64,000 bases of DNA from an uncultured Rubripirellula sp. (GTDB lineage Bacteria > Planctomycetota > Planctomycetia > Pirellulales > Pirellulaceae), in the NCBI GenBank assembly GCA_938075415.1, contig CALJHC010000040.1:25538-89537 (forward strand), in the 5' to 3' direction. A program made the translations under genes and the position numbers. The notes below the pieces were generated by a model. It saw only the letters and a list, made by a program, of their open reading frames with translations. It was not told the DNA's origin and searched no databases. This document shows positions 44,163 through 53,408 of this stretch, in pieces. The first letter of the stretch is position 1. Each line of letters opens with the position of its first letter.

Positions 44163-45689
44163 ATGCGATCTTCATCACTTTTCCTCACAGCCACATTTTT
44201 GGTTTGCTGCATCGTTGAAATCACTTTCGGTCGCACTCAAGCTTTCGCGGAATCGCTTGCGGGATCGCGTCCCAACATTATTTTGGTGATGACGGACGAT
44301 CAGGGCATGGGCGATCTGTCTTGCATGGGGAACCAGGTTCTTCGAACACCTAATCTTGATCGCTTCTACGAACGTTCAACTCGATTCACAGACTTTCATG
44401 TCAGCCCAACCTGTGCGCCGACTCGATCCTCGATTTTCAGTGGGCGACACGAATTTCGCAATGGTGTTACGCATACGATTAGGGAACGTGAGCGAATGGC
44501 TCTTTCGACCACCACGTTTGCCGACCTACTTCGCACAGTTGGTTACGAGACAGGAATCTTTGGCAAATGGCATCTCGGAGACGAGGACGCCTATCAACCT
44601 TATAACCGGGGATTCAGCGAGGTATTCATTCATGGCGCGGGAGGGATTGGGCAAGCTTATGAAGGGAGCTGTGCCGACTTTCCTCCCAACCGTCAGAGTG
44701 AAGGAAGATATTTTGACAACGTGATCCTGCATAACGACACGATCGTGCAAACGAAAGGATTCTGCACGGATGTTTTCTTTCAAGCCGCAGCAGGTTGGAT
44801 CCAAGAAAAAAGAGAATCCAGTACTCCCTACTTCGCCTACATCAGCACCAACGCTCCACACGGCCCGATGCTCGCACCGGAACGCTACAAAAAGCGTTTT
44901 GCTGAGCAAGGTTGGGACGCAAACACCCAAGGCCGTTATGGAATGATAGAAAACATTGACGACAACTTTGGAATGTTGGTGCAGAAATTGGACCAGTGGA
45001 AGGCTTGGGACGACACTTTATTGATCTTCATGACAGATAATGGACAAGCGGGTCGAGGCGCGAAACGTGACGGCAAATCACAAAAAATGCACACCGCCGG
45101 TTTCAAGAGTGGCAAGGGTTCTCCCTACGAAGGTGGTACTCACGTTCCGGCATTCTGGTACTGGAAAGGCAAACTGGGGGAGGGCGTCGATATCCCCGCG
45201 CTGACCGCACACATCGACTTGTTTGAAACCTTTTGTCAGTTGTCCGGCGCTGAGATTCCAGGTGATATACAAGAGCGTGACGGGCGATCCTTGCTGCCCC
45301 TTTTGGAGGACCCAAAAGCTGACTGGCCTGACAGGAAACTTTTCGTTCATCAGGGACGCTGGGAAAAAGGACGCGATCCCAATCTTAGTCAATTCAAAAA
45401 CTGTGCGGTTCGAACTCAACGATGGCGATTCGTCAACAACCGCGAACTTTATGACATCGCGGAAGATCCCTTCGAGAGCAAAAATGTTGCTGAGAAACAT
45501 CCGCAGGTGGTCGAGGAAATACAAAAAGCTTATCAAGCATGGTGGAGCCAAACCGTTCCGCTGATGGTCAATGAAGACGCGCCCTATGCCGAGCAACATC
45601 CACAAACCGTTCGCTATGAGAAGCAACTTGAAAAGCGTGGGATCCCTGATTGGGTTCCTGTCATTACGGATTGGCAGCCCGGATCCTGA
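44163..45689 (+). CDS. Type I sulfatase (arylsulfatase family), secreted
   Basis: A 508-residue sulfatase. The signal peptide is LFLTATFLVCCIVEITFG. Metal-binding VMTDDQGMGDLSCMGN is followed by maturation motif C84-A-P-T-R then SSIFSGR, and later GKWHLGD, APHGPMLAPERY and FMTDNGQAG. Length is normal. The sequence is distinct from the S1_4-like pair and has a long HGAGGIGQAYEGSC region, so its subfamily and substrate differ. GAGAG lies about six bases before ATG 44163. A minor plus-strand frame at 43880-44218 overlaps its start and is a shadow. Confidence 0.95.
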   Translation: MRSSSLFLTATFLVCCIVEITFGRTQAFAESLAGSRPNIILVMTDDQGMGDLSCMGNQVLRTPNLDRFYERSTRFTDFHVSPTCAPTRSSIFSGRHEFRNGVTHTIRERERMALSTTTFADLLRTVGYETGIFGKWHLGDEDAYQPYNRGFSEVFIHGAGGIGQAYEGSCADFPPNRQSEGRYFDNVILHNDTIVQTKGFCTDVFFQAAAGWIQEKRESSTPYFAYISTNAPHGPMLAPERYKKRFAEQGWDANTQGRYGMIENIDDNFGMLVQKLDQWKAWDDTLLIFMTDNGQAGRGAKRDGKSQKMHTAGFKSGKGSPYEGGTHVPAFWYWKGKLGEGVDIPALTAHIDLFETFCQLSGAEIPGDIQERDGRSLLPLLEDPKADWPDRKLFVHQGRWEKGRDPNLSQFKNCAVRTQRWRFVNNRELYDIAEDPFESKNVAEKHPQVVEEIQKAYQAWWSQTVPLMVNEDAPYAEQHPQTVRYEKQLEKRGIPDWVPVITDWQPGS

Positions 45690-46044
45690 AGTTCGACCAG
45701 GCGTTGCTATCTTGGTTTCCTGGAGGTTCCACGCCAATGGCAGTTGTTTTTTTCACGACATCGTCTGCCGGCATAGACTCGCAGATCCAACTTTTATGCG
45801 TGATCGATGAAGATTGGAATCGTTAACGATCTACAGTGATCGGAAAATTCGGACCCGTGACGATCATCTATCTTTTCACTTTTCGATTGCGGACCAATGA
45901 TGGTAACCGGCCATGAACAACGCATGGCGTCATTGCAGATGGAAACTGCTTTGGTGGCCTCTGGTGTTGCCTCGCGTCTTGCCAATTGGGACTTTCCTGC
46001 CATTCCGGCTCAACTTGTTACCTTCAATCCTCACTCTGCATTCT
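45690..46044. other. Non-coding gap between sulfatase and methyltransferase genes
   Basis: About 355 bases with no supported gene. The methyltransferase frame is open through most of it, but the protein similarity begins at ATG 46045. Confidence 0.5.
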
Positions 46045-46842
46045 ATGAATCACCCATTTGATCCAGCAGATGACATCGTGGGCTACAATCGTGCAGCATG
46101 GAACAGTCAGGTTCAAAAGAGAAATCCTTGGACGATCCCTGTTTCGACTGAAGAAATACAGCGGGCTCGTAATGACGACTGGCAAATTGTTCTCACGCCG
46201 GAGAAACCTGTTCCGCGTGAGTGGTTCCCGGATTTTCGTGCCAGTCCCATTGAAGTTCTTTGCCTCGCCGGTAGCGGCGGGCAGCAGGCGCCAATCCTCG
46301 CCGCGGCGGGGGCCAACGTGACCGTGTTCGATAATTCAGAAGCTCAATTAGCGCAAGACCGAACTGTGGCTGATCGTGAAGGTCTGCCGATCAAACTTAT
46401 ACAAGGTGACATGGCTGATCTTGCCGTCTTGGGAAATGCATCCTTCGACTTGATCGTGCATCCGTGCTCCAACTCATTCGTTCCAAGCGTTCTGCCCGTT
46501 TGGAAGGAAGCGGAACGAGTGATGAAACGTGGTGCGAATTTACTCTCAGGAATCGTCAATCCAGTATTTTATCTGTTTGACGATCAACTGATGGAAAAAG
46601 GCGAATTCAAATTACAGCATAAAATCCCCTATTCTGATCTGACCAGCCTGTCGTCCGAGCAGATGCAGGCATTGCTTGAAGAAAACGAGCCGTTATGTTT
46701 TGGACATACACTCACCGATCAGCTTGGTGGTCAGATCGAAGCAGGTCTGGTGATCACAGGGTTATTTGAAGACGGTTGGTCAGAATGGCCAATTTCCAAA
46801 TACATCTCCACATTCATTGCAACGAAAGCGACTAAGCCCTGA
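46045..46842 (+). CDS. Class I SAM-dependent methyltransferase
   Basis: A 265-residue cytoplasmic enzyme from ATG 46045. The SAM site is IEVLCLAGSGGQQAPILAAA then NVTVFDNS with an acidic ribose-binding residue, followed by IQGDMADLAVLGNASFDLIV. The upstream frame to 45913 adds a tryptophan-rich 44 residues with no family support, so the later start is chosen. Such proteins methylate small molecules or act as generic methyltransferases; the substrate is unknown. It is separated from the neighbouring sulfatases by gaps, so it may be transcribed alone. Confidence 0.88.
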   Translation: MNHPFDPADDIVGYNRAAWNSQVQKRNPWTIPVSTEEIQRARNDDWQIVLTPEKPVPREWFPDFRASPIEVLCLAGSGGQQAPILAAAGANVTVFDNSEAQLAQDRTVADREGLPIKLIQGDMADLAVLGNASFDLIVHPCSNSFVPSVLPVWKEAERVMKRGANLLSGIVNPVFYLFDDQLMEKGEFKLQHKIPYSDLTSLSSEQMQALLEENEPLCFGHTLTDQLGGQIEAGLVITGLFEDGWSEWPISKYISTFIATKATKP

Positions 46843-46939
46843 CACTGTGTGAAGAAATCTGGGACAACCATGTATTCCTCACGAACTATCACGCGGAACA
46901 AAATCATTTCAGTTTCATATGCGAACTGATCTTGTCGAT

Positions 46940-46974
46940 GATCTGGACTCCAAGATTGATCTGGTCTCCAAGAA
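46940..46974. repeat. 18-bp imperfect tandem duplication
   Basis: GATCTGGACTCCAAGATT is followed by GATCTGGTCTCCAAGAA. It lies in the 266-base gap between the methyltransferase and the next sulfatase gene. Confidence 0.82.
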
Positions 46975-47108
46975 AGTTTTGAGTGAAAACTGGAAACCGT
47001 GACAAGAAGAGAACCTGACAAGATTGAAATAGAAACACGGTGGACTGATCGTCTGCGAGCAACCGCCGCAATCCATCACCTTTGAGAGCATTTCAAAGTG
47101 ACCTCCTC

Positions 47109-48815
47109 ATGAATGCCAATTGCCTCTTAGCCTTCCTCATTCTCGTTGCAAACGCTTTGCCGCTGGTCGGTGCTGACCGCCCACCGAATATCTTGATTTT
47201 CCTGATGGACGACATGGGCTATGGCGATGTGAATGCTTTGAATCCTGATGGGGCCGGGTTCACCACACCAAATCTGGACGCGTTGGTTGCGAAGGGCGTC
47301 ACGTTTACCCATGCCCATTCATCTGCTTCGGTGTGCGCTCCGACTCGCTATGCGTTGCTAACCGGCAACCACGTTTACCGGGGCCGTTTGCCGGGCGGTA
47401 CCTGGTCACATTTTCAGGGGAGCCAGATTTTATCAGGACAGCAAACGATCGCGGATCATTTACGAGACGCGGGATACGCCACCGCATTCTTCGGCAAGGG
47501 ACACCTCGGTTCGTCGTTTTTGCGCGAAGATGGCACACGAGCAAAAAACTTTGGTGACGCGGATCTCTCAAGGCGTTTTCAAGATGGTCCCCGCGATCAC
47601 GGCTTCGACTATTCCCTGACCTTACCCGCCGGCATACAGTCAGAGCCCTACGCGTTTTTCCAAAACGATCGACTAACGCGTTGGAACAATGAACGCATGA
47701 CTTGGGAGACTTTTAAGAACGACTTGGAGGCCCGGGAATACTTCCGCACTGAAAAGCGTGGCAAGAAGAAATCGGTATACGCAATGGATAATTGGACTAC
47801 TGAGACAGTCGGACCTCTACTGATGCGTGATGCTCTCGGCTTTCTTGATCGACATGTTGCCGAAAAGGGAAAGGACCAACCCTTTTACATCCATTACTGC
47901 TCGCAAGCTGGCCATTCACCCTATGCCCCTCCCGTCGCATTCAATCCAAACGACCCATTGAATACCAGTCAGCTCGATGCCCCCGGTGCAATTGCGGTCG
48001 CCGGACAAACGGTTAACAAGCGGACCGACATGATCTTGGAGGGTGACGTGGCGCTGGGACTATTCATCGAAAAACTTGACGACTTGGGTATTTTGGAAGA
48101 GACGCTAATTCTGTTCACCAGCGACAACGGCGTAGCCGTTGGCACCGGGTCGACCTGGTCCAATCCAATCTACCGAGATGTCAAAGACGATATCCCTTAC
48201 GGGGGTAATCGTCTGGAGGTGAGCCCATTAAACCCTCAACTGATTCACCAGAACGGGCAAGGCGTCGCGGACGATGGAATTCCGCTACGAGGTGAAAAGG
48301 GCTTCGTCTACGAAGGCGGACACCGCATCCCCTTCATTGTCCGCTGGGATAACGGTATTCCAGCGAACCAAGTCGTGCGTGATCAGGTGATTGGGTTGCA
48401 CGATGTATTCGCCACGGTTGCCACGATCGCTGGCGCAAAGGTGAGCACAGGGCAAGCTCATGACAGCTATGATTTTTCCAGGGTCTGGCAGGCTCCGGCA
48501 TCTAATCATCCTCTCGTCCGCACCTCGCTATTCATCCAATCCAACCGACCTTGGGAACAGAACAACCAAAAGAGCAACAACACATGGGCGGCCTATCAGG
48601 CTTCACGAGTCTCAAATTCACTGGACCTTTGGAAGGGTGTACTGGAAACCAATATTCGCCAACCCGGCGGAAAAGCCAAGGCCCATGGCGTCGAACTATT
48701 TCATCTCACAAAGGATCCGTCGGAAAGTAACAATCTCAACGAAACATCACGACTTAAAGCGATCGAACGTCAGTTTCGAACCCAGACGAATCAGTCCCGT
48801 ACTGCGCCCCGATGA
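47109..48815 (+). CDS. Type I sulfatase (arylsulfatase family), secreted
   Basis: A 568-residue sulfatase from ATG 47109 (a TTG at 47082 adds nine residues). Signal peptide NCLLAFLILVANALPLVGA is followed by NILIFLMDDMGYGDVNALN, maturation motif C76-A-P-T-R then YALLTGN, and FFGKGHLGSS, where the usual GKWH is changed to GKGH. Other motifs are FTSDNG and YEGGHRIPFIVRW. It has long insertions (about 120-180) relative to the shorter sulfatases. The substrate is unknown. Confidence 0.94.
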   Translation: MNANCLLAFLILVANALPLVGADRPPNILIFLMDDMGYGDVNALNPDGAGFTTPNLDALVAKGVTFTHAHSSASVCAPTRYALLTGNHVYRGRLPGGTWSHFQGSQILSGQQTIADHLRDAGYATAFFGKGHLGSSFLREDGTRAKNFGDADLSRRFQDGPRDHGFDYSLTLPAGIQSEPYAFFQNDRLTRWNNERMTWETFKNDLEAREYFRTEKRGKKKSVYAMDNWTTETVGPLLMRDALGFLDRHVAEKGKDQPFYIHYCSQAGHSPYAPPVAFNPNDPLNTSQLDAPGAIAVAGQTVNKRTDMILEGDVALGLFIEKLDDLGILEETLILFTSDNGVAVGTGSTWSNPIYRDVKDDIPYGGNRLEVSPLNPQLIHQNGQGVADDGIPLRGEKGFVYEGGHRIPFIVRWDNGIPANQVVRDQVIGLHDVFATVATIAGAKVSTGQAHDSYDFSRVWQAPASNHPLVRTSLFIQSNRPWEQNNQKSNNTWAAYQASRVSNSLDLWKGVLETNIRQPGGKAKAHGVELFHLTKDPSESNNLNETSRLKAIERQFRTQTNQSRTAPR

Positions 48816-49498
48816 TTCGCACGGATCCGTAAAAATCAGCTTGTCCCTACCGGTTCAGAACGTTCTCGAAAGGGTTGTCTGTTTTATGATTTGTCAAAGA
48901 CAACATGATCCAGAAATATTTTGAAAATGCGTAGTTTCAAAACCGCGTGTGTGGGGATTCGCAACCAAGACTGGGGTTCACGGCTGGTTCACGACGACCA
49001 TGCCCGATTCTGAATGCAACTCTAGAGTGGTTTTCAGGATTATAGAAATTCGAGTGTCCCTTCCAACTCATTCATCCCTGACGATACCGCAACTCGCAGA
49101 GCTCTATTTGCTTTTGTCGTTCGTGATCGCACGGAATGAAATTACCAAGATTGGTTCAATCCAATGGTGTTGTTGGATCAATCCAAGATTCCTTGGCCTC
49201 GACGCTTTAGAACGTTGACGGGGGATTCCACGGTATCAGCACGCTGCTAATTTTGGGCTTTGACTCGCACCGTGCTACTACGATTTCAACAACTCAGATA
49301 GCATCCCCGCGCCTTGCCCTCGCGCCGGGAGCCATCTTTTTCTGAGGCATCCAAGCTGGATTCGATTTCAACTCAAATCCAAGTTGAATTGAGAACGCAC
49401 CCAGAGACTTGATGAATCAAGTGTTCGACCACCTCCCAGGCCCCATGCGGCTCGTGGCCACATCCAGTGCTCGGATGATTGTTTTGAATCGACGTTGT
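48816..49498. other. Non-coding gap between convergent sulfatases
   Basis: About 680 bases with no supported gene or strong hairpin. Short frames on the plus strand overlap the sulfatase 3' end or lack any feature. Confidence 0.5.
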
Positions 49499-50800
49499 CT
49501 ACTTGAGTTCGGCAACGGCTTGTTTAAGTCGTCGCCAATCAGACTTTGCCTCTAAAGAAAGGCTTGACTTGTCGAGCGGCGATTTCTCAAACGGGTCGAC
49601 ACTCGTATTGAAAAACTCACCGGTACTGTAGAGTTTTCTATCACGGGTCTTTACGAAGAATCGTCCTCGGTGTTCGGCATACGCCCACTGGCGCTTCGAG
49701 CGATCTTGCCCTCGAAGCAGCGAGGCAAAACTGTGACCGTCTAGTTGTGTATCTGCCGGAAGTTGCCCACCAATCAGGTCGGTGAATGTCGGCAGGAAAT
49801 CGCTGAAATCAATCAGGTTGTCCCAAGACTGTCCCGGTTTGATAATTCCCTTCCACACTGCAATTCCCGGAACTCGGGTACCCCAGTCAGTGAGTCTTCC
49901 TTTTCCGCCAGGAACGGACTTTCCCTGAAACTCCGAAACAGGATTCTCGTAGACAAAATTGTTACGGTTACCAATTGCGGACAATTTTGAACGGACGGCG
50001 GTACCGTTATCTGCTGTAAAGATGACGAGTGTATTGTCTTCGAGTCCTGAGGACTTGAGGAACGTCATCAACTGGCCAACGTGTGAATCCATCTGCTCGA
50101 CCATCTCAGCAAAGTTGTCGTATCGACCGCGCGGGCCGTGAGGAACCGGTTTCTTCAGGTCATCCGTAACGTCATGACAAAGCGCCATCGAATAGAACGC
50201 CATAAAACGCTTCTTCTCGTTCTTGCTTTGCTTCATGAAATCGAGCAGAAAATCCACGTATAAATCCGGACCATACTTGCCTGTTGTGTCGCTTCGAAGG
50301 CGTCCGTTTTCATAGATCATTGGATCGTGGTAACGAGGCCCTTCATGCCAACCAAACAGCGACCACTGATCGAAACCCATTCTGTTCGGCTGATTCAGGT
50401 CCTTCCCCATCAGGCTCAACTGCCATTTACCGGCAACAGCTGTGGCATACCCGGCACCCTTGGCGATGCTCGCAAACGTGCGGCTCTCGACCTTCTTCGG
50501 AAAGCTACCCCACTTTGGGTTTCCAAGATGGCGTGGGTACTGACCGGTCAGCAGTGTGACGCGAGTCGGATGACACACGGGCATTGCGTAGCAGTGGTTA
50601 AATATCGCGCCATTGGCCGCGAGTTGATTAAGATTCGGTGTCGCGTAGGAAGTGCCGCCGTAACACTCCAACGCCTCCCGCCCGACATCGTCTGCCAGAA
50701 TAAAAAGGATGTTTGGTCGCTCTGAAGCAGACGCCTGTGCAAACAGCACGCAGCCAACCACCAATGACATCAAACGATAAGAATTAGGCCAAATCTTCAT
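49499..50800 (-). CDS. Type I sulfatase (arylsulfatase family), secreted
   Basis: A 433-residue sulfatase from ATG 50800, short for the family. The signal peptide is LMSLVVGCVLFAQASA. NILFILADDVGREALECYGG, maturation motif C76-H-P-T-R then VTLLTGQYPRH, VAGKWQLSLMGKD and FTADNGTAV follow. The frame is open to 50914, but the extra 38 residues are polar and precede the signal. It is divergent from the MFS transporter gene with a 371-base gap, so the two may share regulatory sequence. Substrate unknown. Confidence 0.93.
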   Translation of the reverse strand: MKIWPNSYRLMSLVVGCVLFAQASASERPNILFILADDVGREALECYGGTSYATPNLNQLAANGAIFNHCYAMPVCHPTRVTLLTGQYPRHLGNPKWGSFPKKVESRTFASIAKGAGYATAVAGKWQLSLMGKDLNQPNRMGFDQWSLFGWHEGPRYHDPMIYENGRLRSDTTGKYGPDLYVDFLLDFMKQSKNEKKRFMAFYSMALCHDVTDDLKKPVPHGPRGRYDNFAEMVEQMDSHVGQLMTFLKSSGLEDNTLVIFTADNGTAVRSKLSAIGNRNNFVYENPVSEFQGKSVPGGKGRLTDWGTRVPGIAVWKGIIKPGQSWDNLIDFSDFLPTFTDLIGGQLPADTQLDGHSFASLLRGQDRSKRQWAYAEHRGRFFVKTRDRKLYSTGEFFNTSVDPFEKSPLDKSSLSLEAKSDWRRLKQAVAELK

Positions 50801-51171
50801 GTTTCTGTTACCGCCGAGACTCAGTGTAGGGAGCGAGTCGAGTTTGCTATGACCGCCCGAATGCCTACTATACAAAAACATTTCAAATGCGCGAATCATT
50901 CTTGCAATGATCAACCTCGGTTGGCGTTTAGTTGTCTTCGGGCACTACCCTGGCGAAACCAGTCAAGAACTTTCGACTGCAGTGCAAATCGACGAAAATA
51001 GTTGACGGATTCCCATAAGGTTTGGAGGGAGTGATTTCCGGATTCACTGGGCAAAATGTTTGTTCCAGTATTTTTAATCCATGCGGCTCTGGCCTGAAGT
51101 GGCACTTGGTGATTACCATCGGCGTCGATTGCAACGCACTCGCCTGCAACGCCGACCCTCGAAAGCCCTTC
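50801..51171. other. Divergent promoter region between sulfatase and MFS genes
   Basis: About 370 bases separating divergent starts. No clear promoter hexamers or operator palindrome were seen. A shared regulator site would be expected here if the genes are co-regulated. Confidence 0.4.
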
Positions 51172-52407
51172 ATGTACGATTTTTTTAAGCGAAACTTCCG
51201 CTGGCTTGCTGGTGGTTTTTTGCTGACCTATTTCTCAAGCTTTGGTCAGACATTTTTTCTTTCATCCTCCGTCGGTCAATGGCAATCCCAGTTTGAACTG
51301 AGCCATGGCGAATTTGGTCGACTGTACATGCTTGCAACACTCGCCAGCGCTTTATGCCTGCCGTTTTTGGGCCGACTAGTCGACCTCATGCCCGAATCCC
51401 GCATGGTTTTGACAGTGATTCCCGCACTTGCATTAGCCACCTTTCTGGCTGCAAATGCGACATCGGCGATGATGCTGGCTGTCGCGATTTTTTTGTTGAG
51501 GCTATTTGGTCAGGGGATGATGACGCACCTCGCCTTAACCGCAACAGGGCGTTGGTTTGAGCAGCAGCGTGGTCGGGCGATCTCGATTGTTGTGCTTGGC
51601 CATCAGGGCGGTGAAGCGACACTGCCATTGCTTTTTACTTCGGTGGTGACTGTCCATGGTTTTCAGGCAGGTTGGACTCTTGGCGCCGTGTCTTTACTAT
51701 TAATTGGCCTACCACTGGCGTATTGGGCGTATCACCGACCGAGGGATCCTCAGCAGCAGGAGGAGAACAGCGAGACGCTGTTGCCTGAACTTCGCAGTTG
51801 GACTCGCTCCGAAGTCCTTTGTGATCCTCTGTTTTGGATTTTGCTGTTCGGCGTGCTGGCGCCGCCGTTCATCGGCACCACAATTTTTTACCACCAAGTT
51901 TACCTCACCGATCTCAATGACTGGCCACCTCGAATGTACGCCCTCTCACTTTCCGTGATGGCGGGAACCACCGTTGCCTGTGCGTTGGGCAGCGGAGCCC
52001 TGATCGATCGGTTCCGCGCAACAAGCGTTCTGCCGTTTTTTCTATTACCGCTTGCAGCGACTTGCTTCGTTCTTTCCCGAGGCGGCCCAACGTCCACATT
52101 ATTGATTGTGATGGTTCTGATTGGCATCAGCTATGGCTGCTCATCGACTCTGTTTGGTGCGATCTGGCCGGAGGTCTATGGGACGCTTCACTTGGGAGCA
52201 ATTCGTTCGGTTATCGTCTCGTTCATGGTGTTTGCAACGGCAGCCGGTCCAGGACTGACGGGGACTCTCATTGATCGCGGTATCCCTTTGCCAACTCAAA
52301 TGCACTGGGCCGGATTCTATTGCCTGTTTGCTACCCTGATCGTCGGGATTGCCTCACTGAAGCTGAAGAAGCGAAGAACACATGCGGGGGCAGCTTCTAC
52401 ATCCTGA
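51172..52407 (+). CDS. MFS transporter
   Basis: A 411-residue major facilitator with about 12 helices. It starts MYDFFKRNFRWLAGGFLLTYFSSFGQTFFL at ATG 51172. The conserved loop 2-3 signature appears as FLGRLVDLMPESRM. RFGQGM-like and RAISIVVLGHQGGEATLP resemble oxalate/formate antiporter-type MFS proteins. Later segments are VACALGSGALIDRFRA and YGCSSTLFGAIWPEVYG. The upstream frame to 51022 has no membrane or family content. It sits divergent to a sulfatase, so import of a desulfated product or a small acid is possible, but the substrate cannot be read. Confidence 0.9.
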   Translation: MYDFFKRNFRWLAGGFLLTYFSSFGQTFFLSSSVGQWQSQFELSHGEFGRLYMLATLASALCLPFLGRLVDLMPESRMVLTVIPALALATFLAANATSAMMLAVAIFLLRLFGQGMMTHLALTATGRWFEQQRGRAISIVVLGHQGGEATLPLLFTSVVTVHGFQAGWTLGAVSLLLIGLPLAYWAYHRPRDPQQQEENSETLLPELRSWTRSEVLCDPLFWILLFGVLAPPFIGTTIFYHQVYLTDLNDWPPRMYALSLSVMAGTTVACALGSGALIDRFRATSVLPFFLLPLAATCFVLSRGGPTSTLLIVMVLIGISYGCSSTLFGAIWPEVYGTLHLGAIRSVIVSFMVFATAAGPGLTGTLIDRGIPLPTQMHWAGFYCLFATLIVGIASLKLKKRRTHAGAASTS

Positions 52408-52461
52408 ACTGCAACACATTCATAACATGCCCCCCGTAATTGGCAGGCTCTTCAACACTTG

Positions 52462-52479
52462 AGGTGGGAAGCACCTTTT
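52462..52479 (+). terminator. Weak terminator-like hairpin after MFS gene
   Basis: AGGTG and CACCT pair across GGAAG-type loop and are followed by TTT. It begins 55 bases after the MFS stop. The stem is only five pairs. Confidence 0.35.
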
Positions 52480-53355
52480 GAAAAGAGGGTGCCATCATTG
52501 ACAGGACATGTATCTCTGACGCGATGGAGAGCCTGTTGGTGTGAGCCATGTCACCAGAACCGCTTGCGCCAGAACCGGCATGATTTTGGAAACACCAAGC
52601 CCTTGGCAGCGATCAACGCGTCCTTGACCATCGGTGGGCGTTCACACTGGCAACAACCGTCGGTACCTGTCGGACTTTATTCTGAAGCCTAGCCATTGCT
52701 TTCTTCTGGTCATTGCAGTTTGCAACAACCTCCAGCAGCAGGAGGCACTTGGGTAGGAGTCGTGTATTCCATTCTAGAAGAGACATTCTGCAAGAAGCAA
52801 ATCTTGCTAACGGCTCTGCGTTGCCCGGCCATCAACGGTAAGCCACTGCGAAGCAAGCCGCTTGTGGAGGTAATAGCCTATCGTCAATCGATAAGCGTAC
52901 AGCTGTGATCCACGGTTCTGGGTTGGCGATTTGCTGAAGGTTCATCGCCACGAACTGGGCAATTGTCGAACGTATCGCTTCCTTGGTCGTTTCCCAGCCT
53001 TGTATTCAGACCCCGCACACCAGAAACCAGATTGGAATCCGTGTTTCCGAGATGAACAACTAATGGATGATTTTGGCTTCAGTTCAATCAACGTGATGTG
53101 CTGATTCACGTGGAACGCTGCCGCCTCTTAATGGGAGGAAGCAAAATTACCGAGCGGCGTGATTTTTGGAGTCGATGTACAAACTCCGGAGACTCGATAG
53201 TTGGGTTTTGTAGTGGCGTTTGGTCGTTGCGGGGAACCAACTTTGAATGACTTTATCCGGCGATGCCTGCGAGGTCTGTTGGCCGCATTTTTGACGCGAT
53301 GTCTTCCAGTGACATTAGCGGTACAGGCAGCTTGGCAGACGGTCTGCGTCGAACC

Positions 53356-53393
53356 ATCGGTGCAAACAGGCAAGCGGCCCAGTTTGCACCGAT
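53356..53393 (-). terminator. Perfect 12-bp inverted repeat just past a gene end
   Basis: ATCGGTGCAAAC (53356-53367) and GTTTGCACCGAT (53382-53393) pair perfectly across a 14-base loop. On the minus strand it begins about 15 bases after the stop of the Gly/Tyr-rich protein gene. No T-run follows, so a terminator or RNA 3' end protector is inferred from position. Confidence 0.5.
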
Positions 53394-53408
53394 CGCGAAG
53401 GTTTTCTG

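Larger units (their letters stand above)
52408..53408. other. Convergent gap of about 1 kb with two hairpins
   Basis: No supported gene. A short hairpin follows the MFS stop at 52462-52479, and a perfect 12-bp inverted repeat lies at 53356-53393, next to the opposite gene's end. Confidence 0.5.

Noticed and set aside
43880..44218. 112-residue plus-strand frame after the metallophosphoesterase
   Set aside because: It runs over the start of the sulfatase at 44163 in another frame and has no signal or domain.
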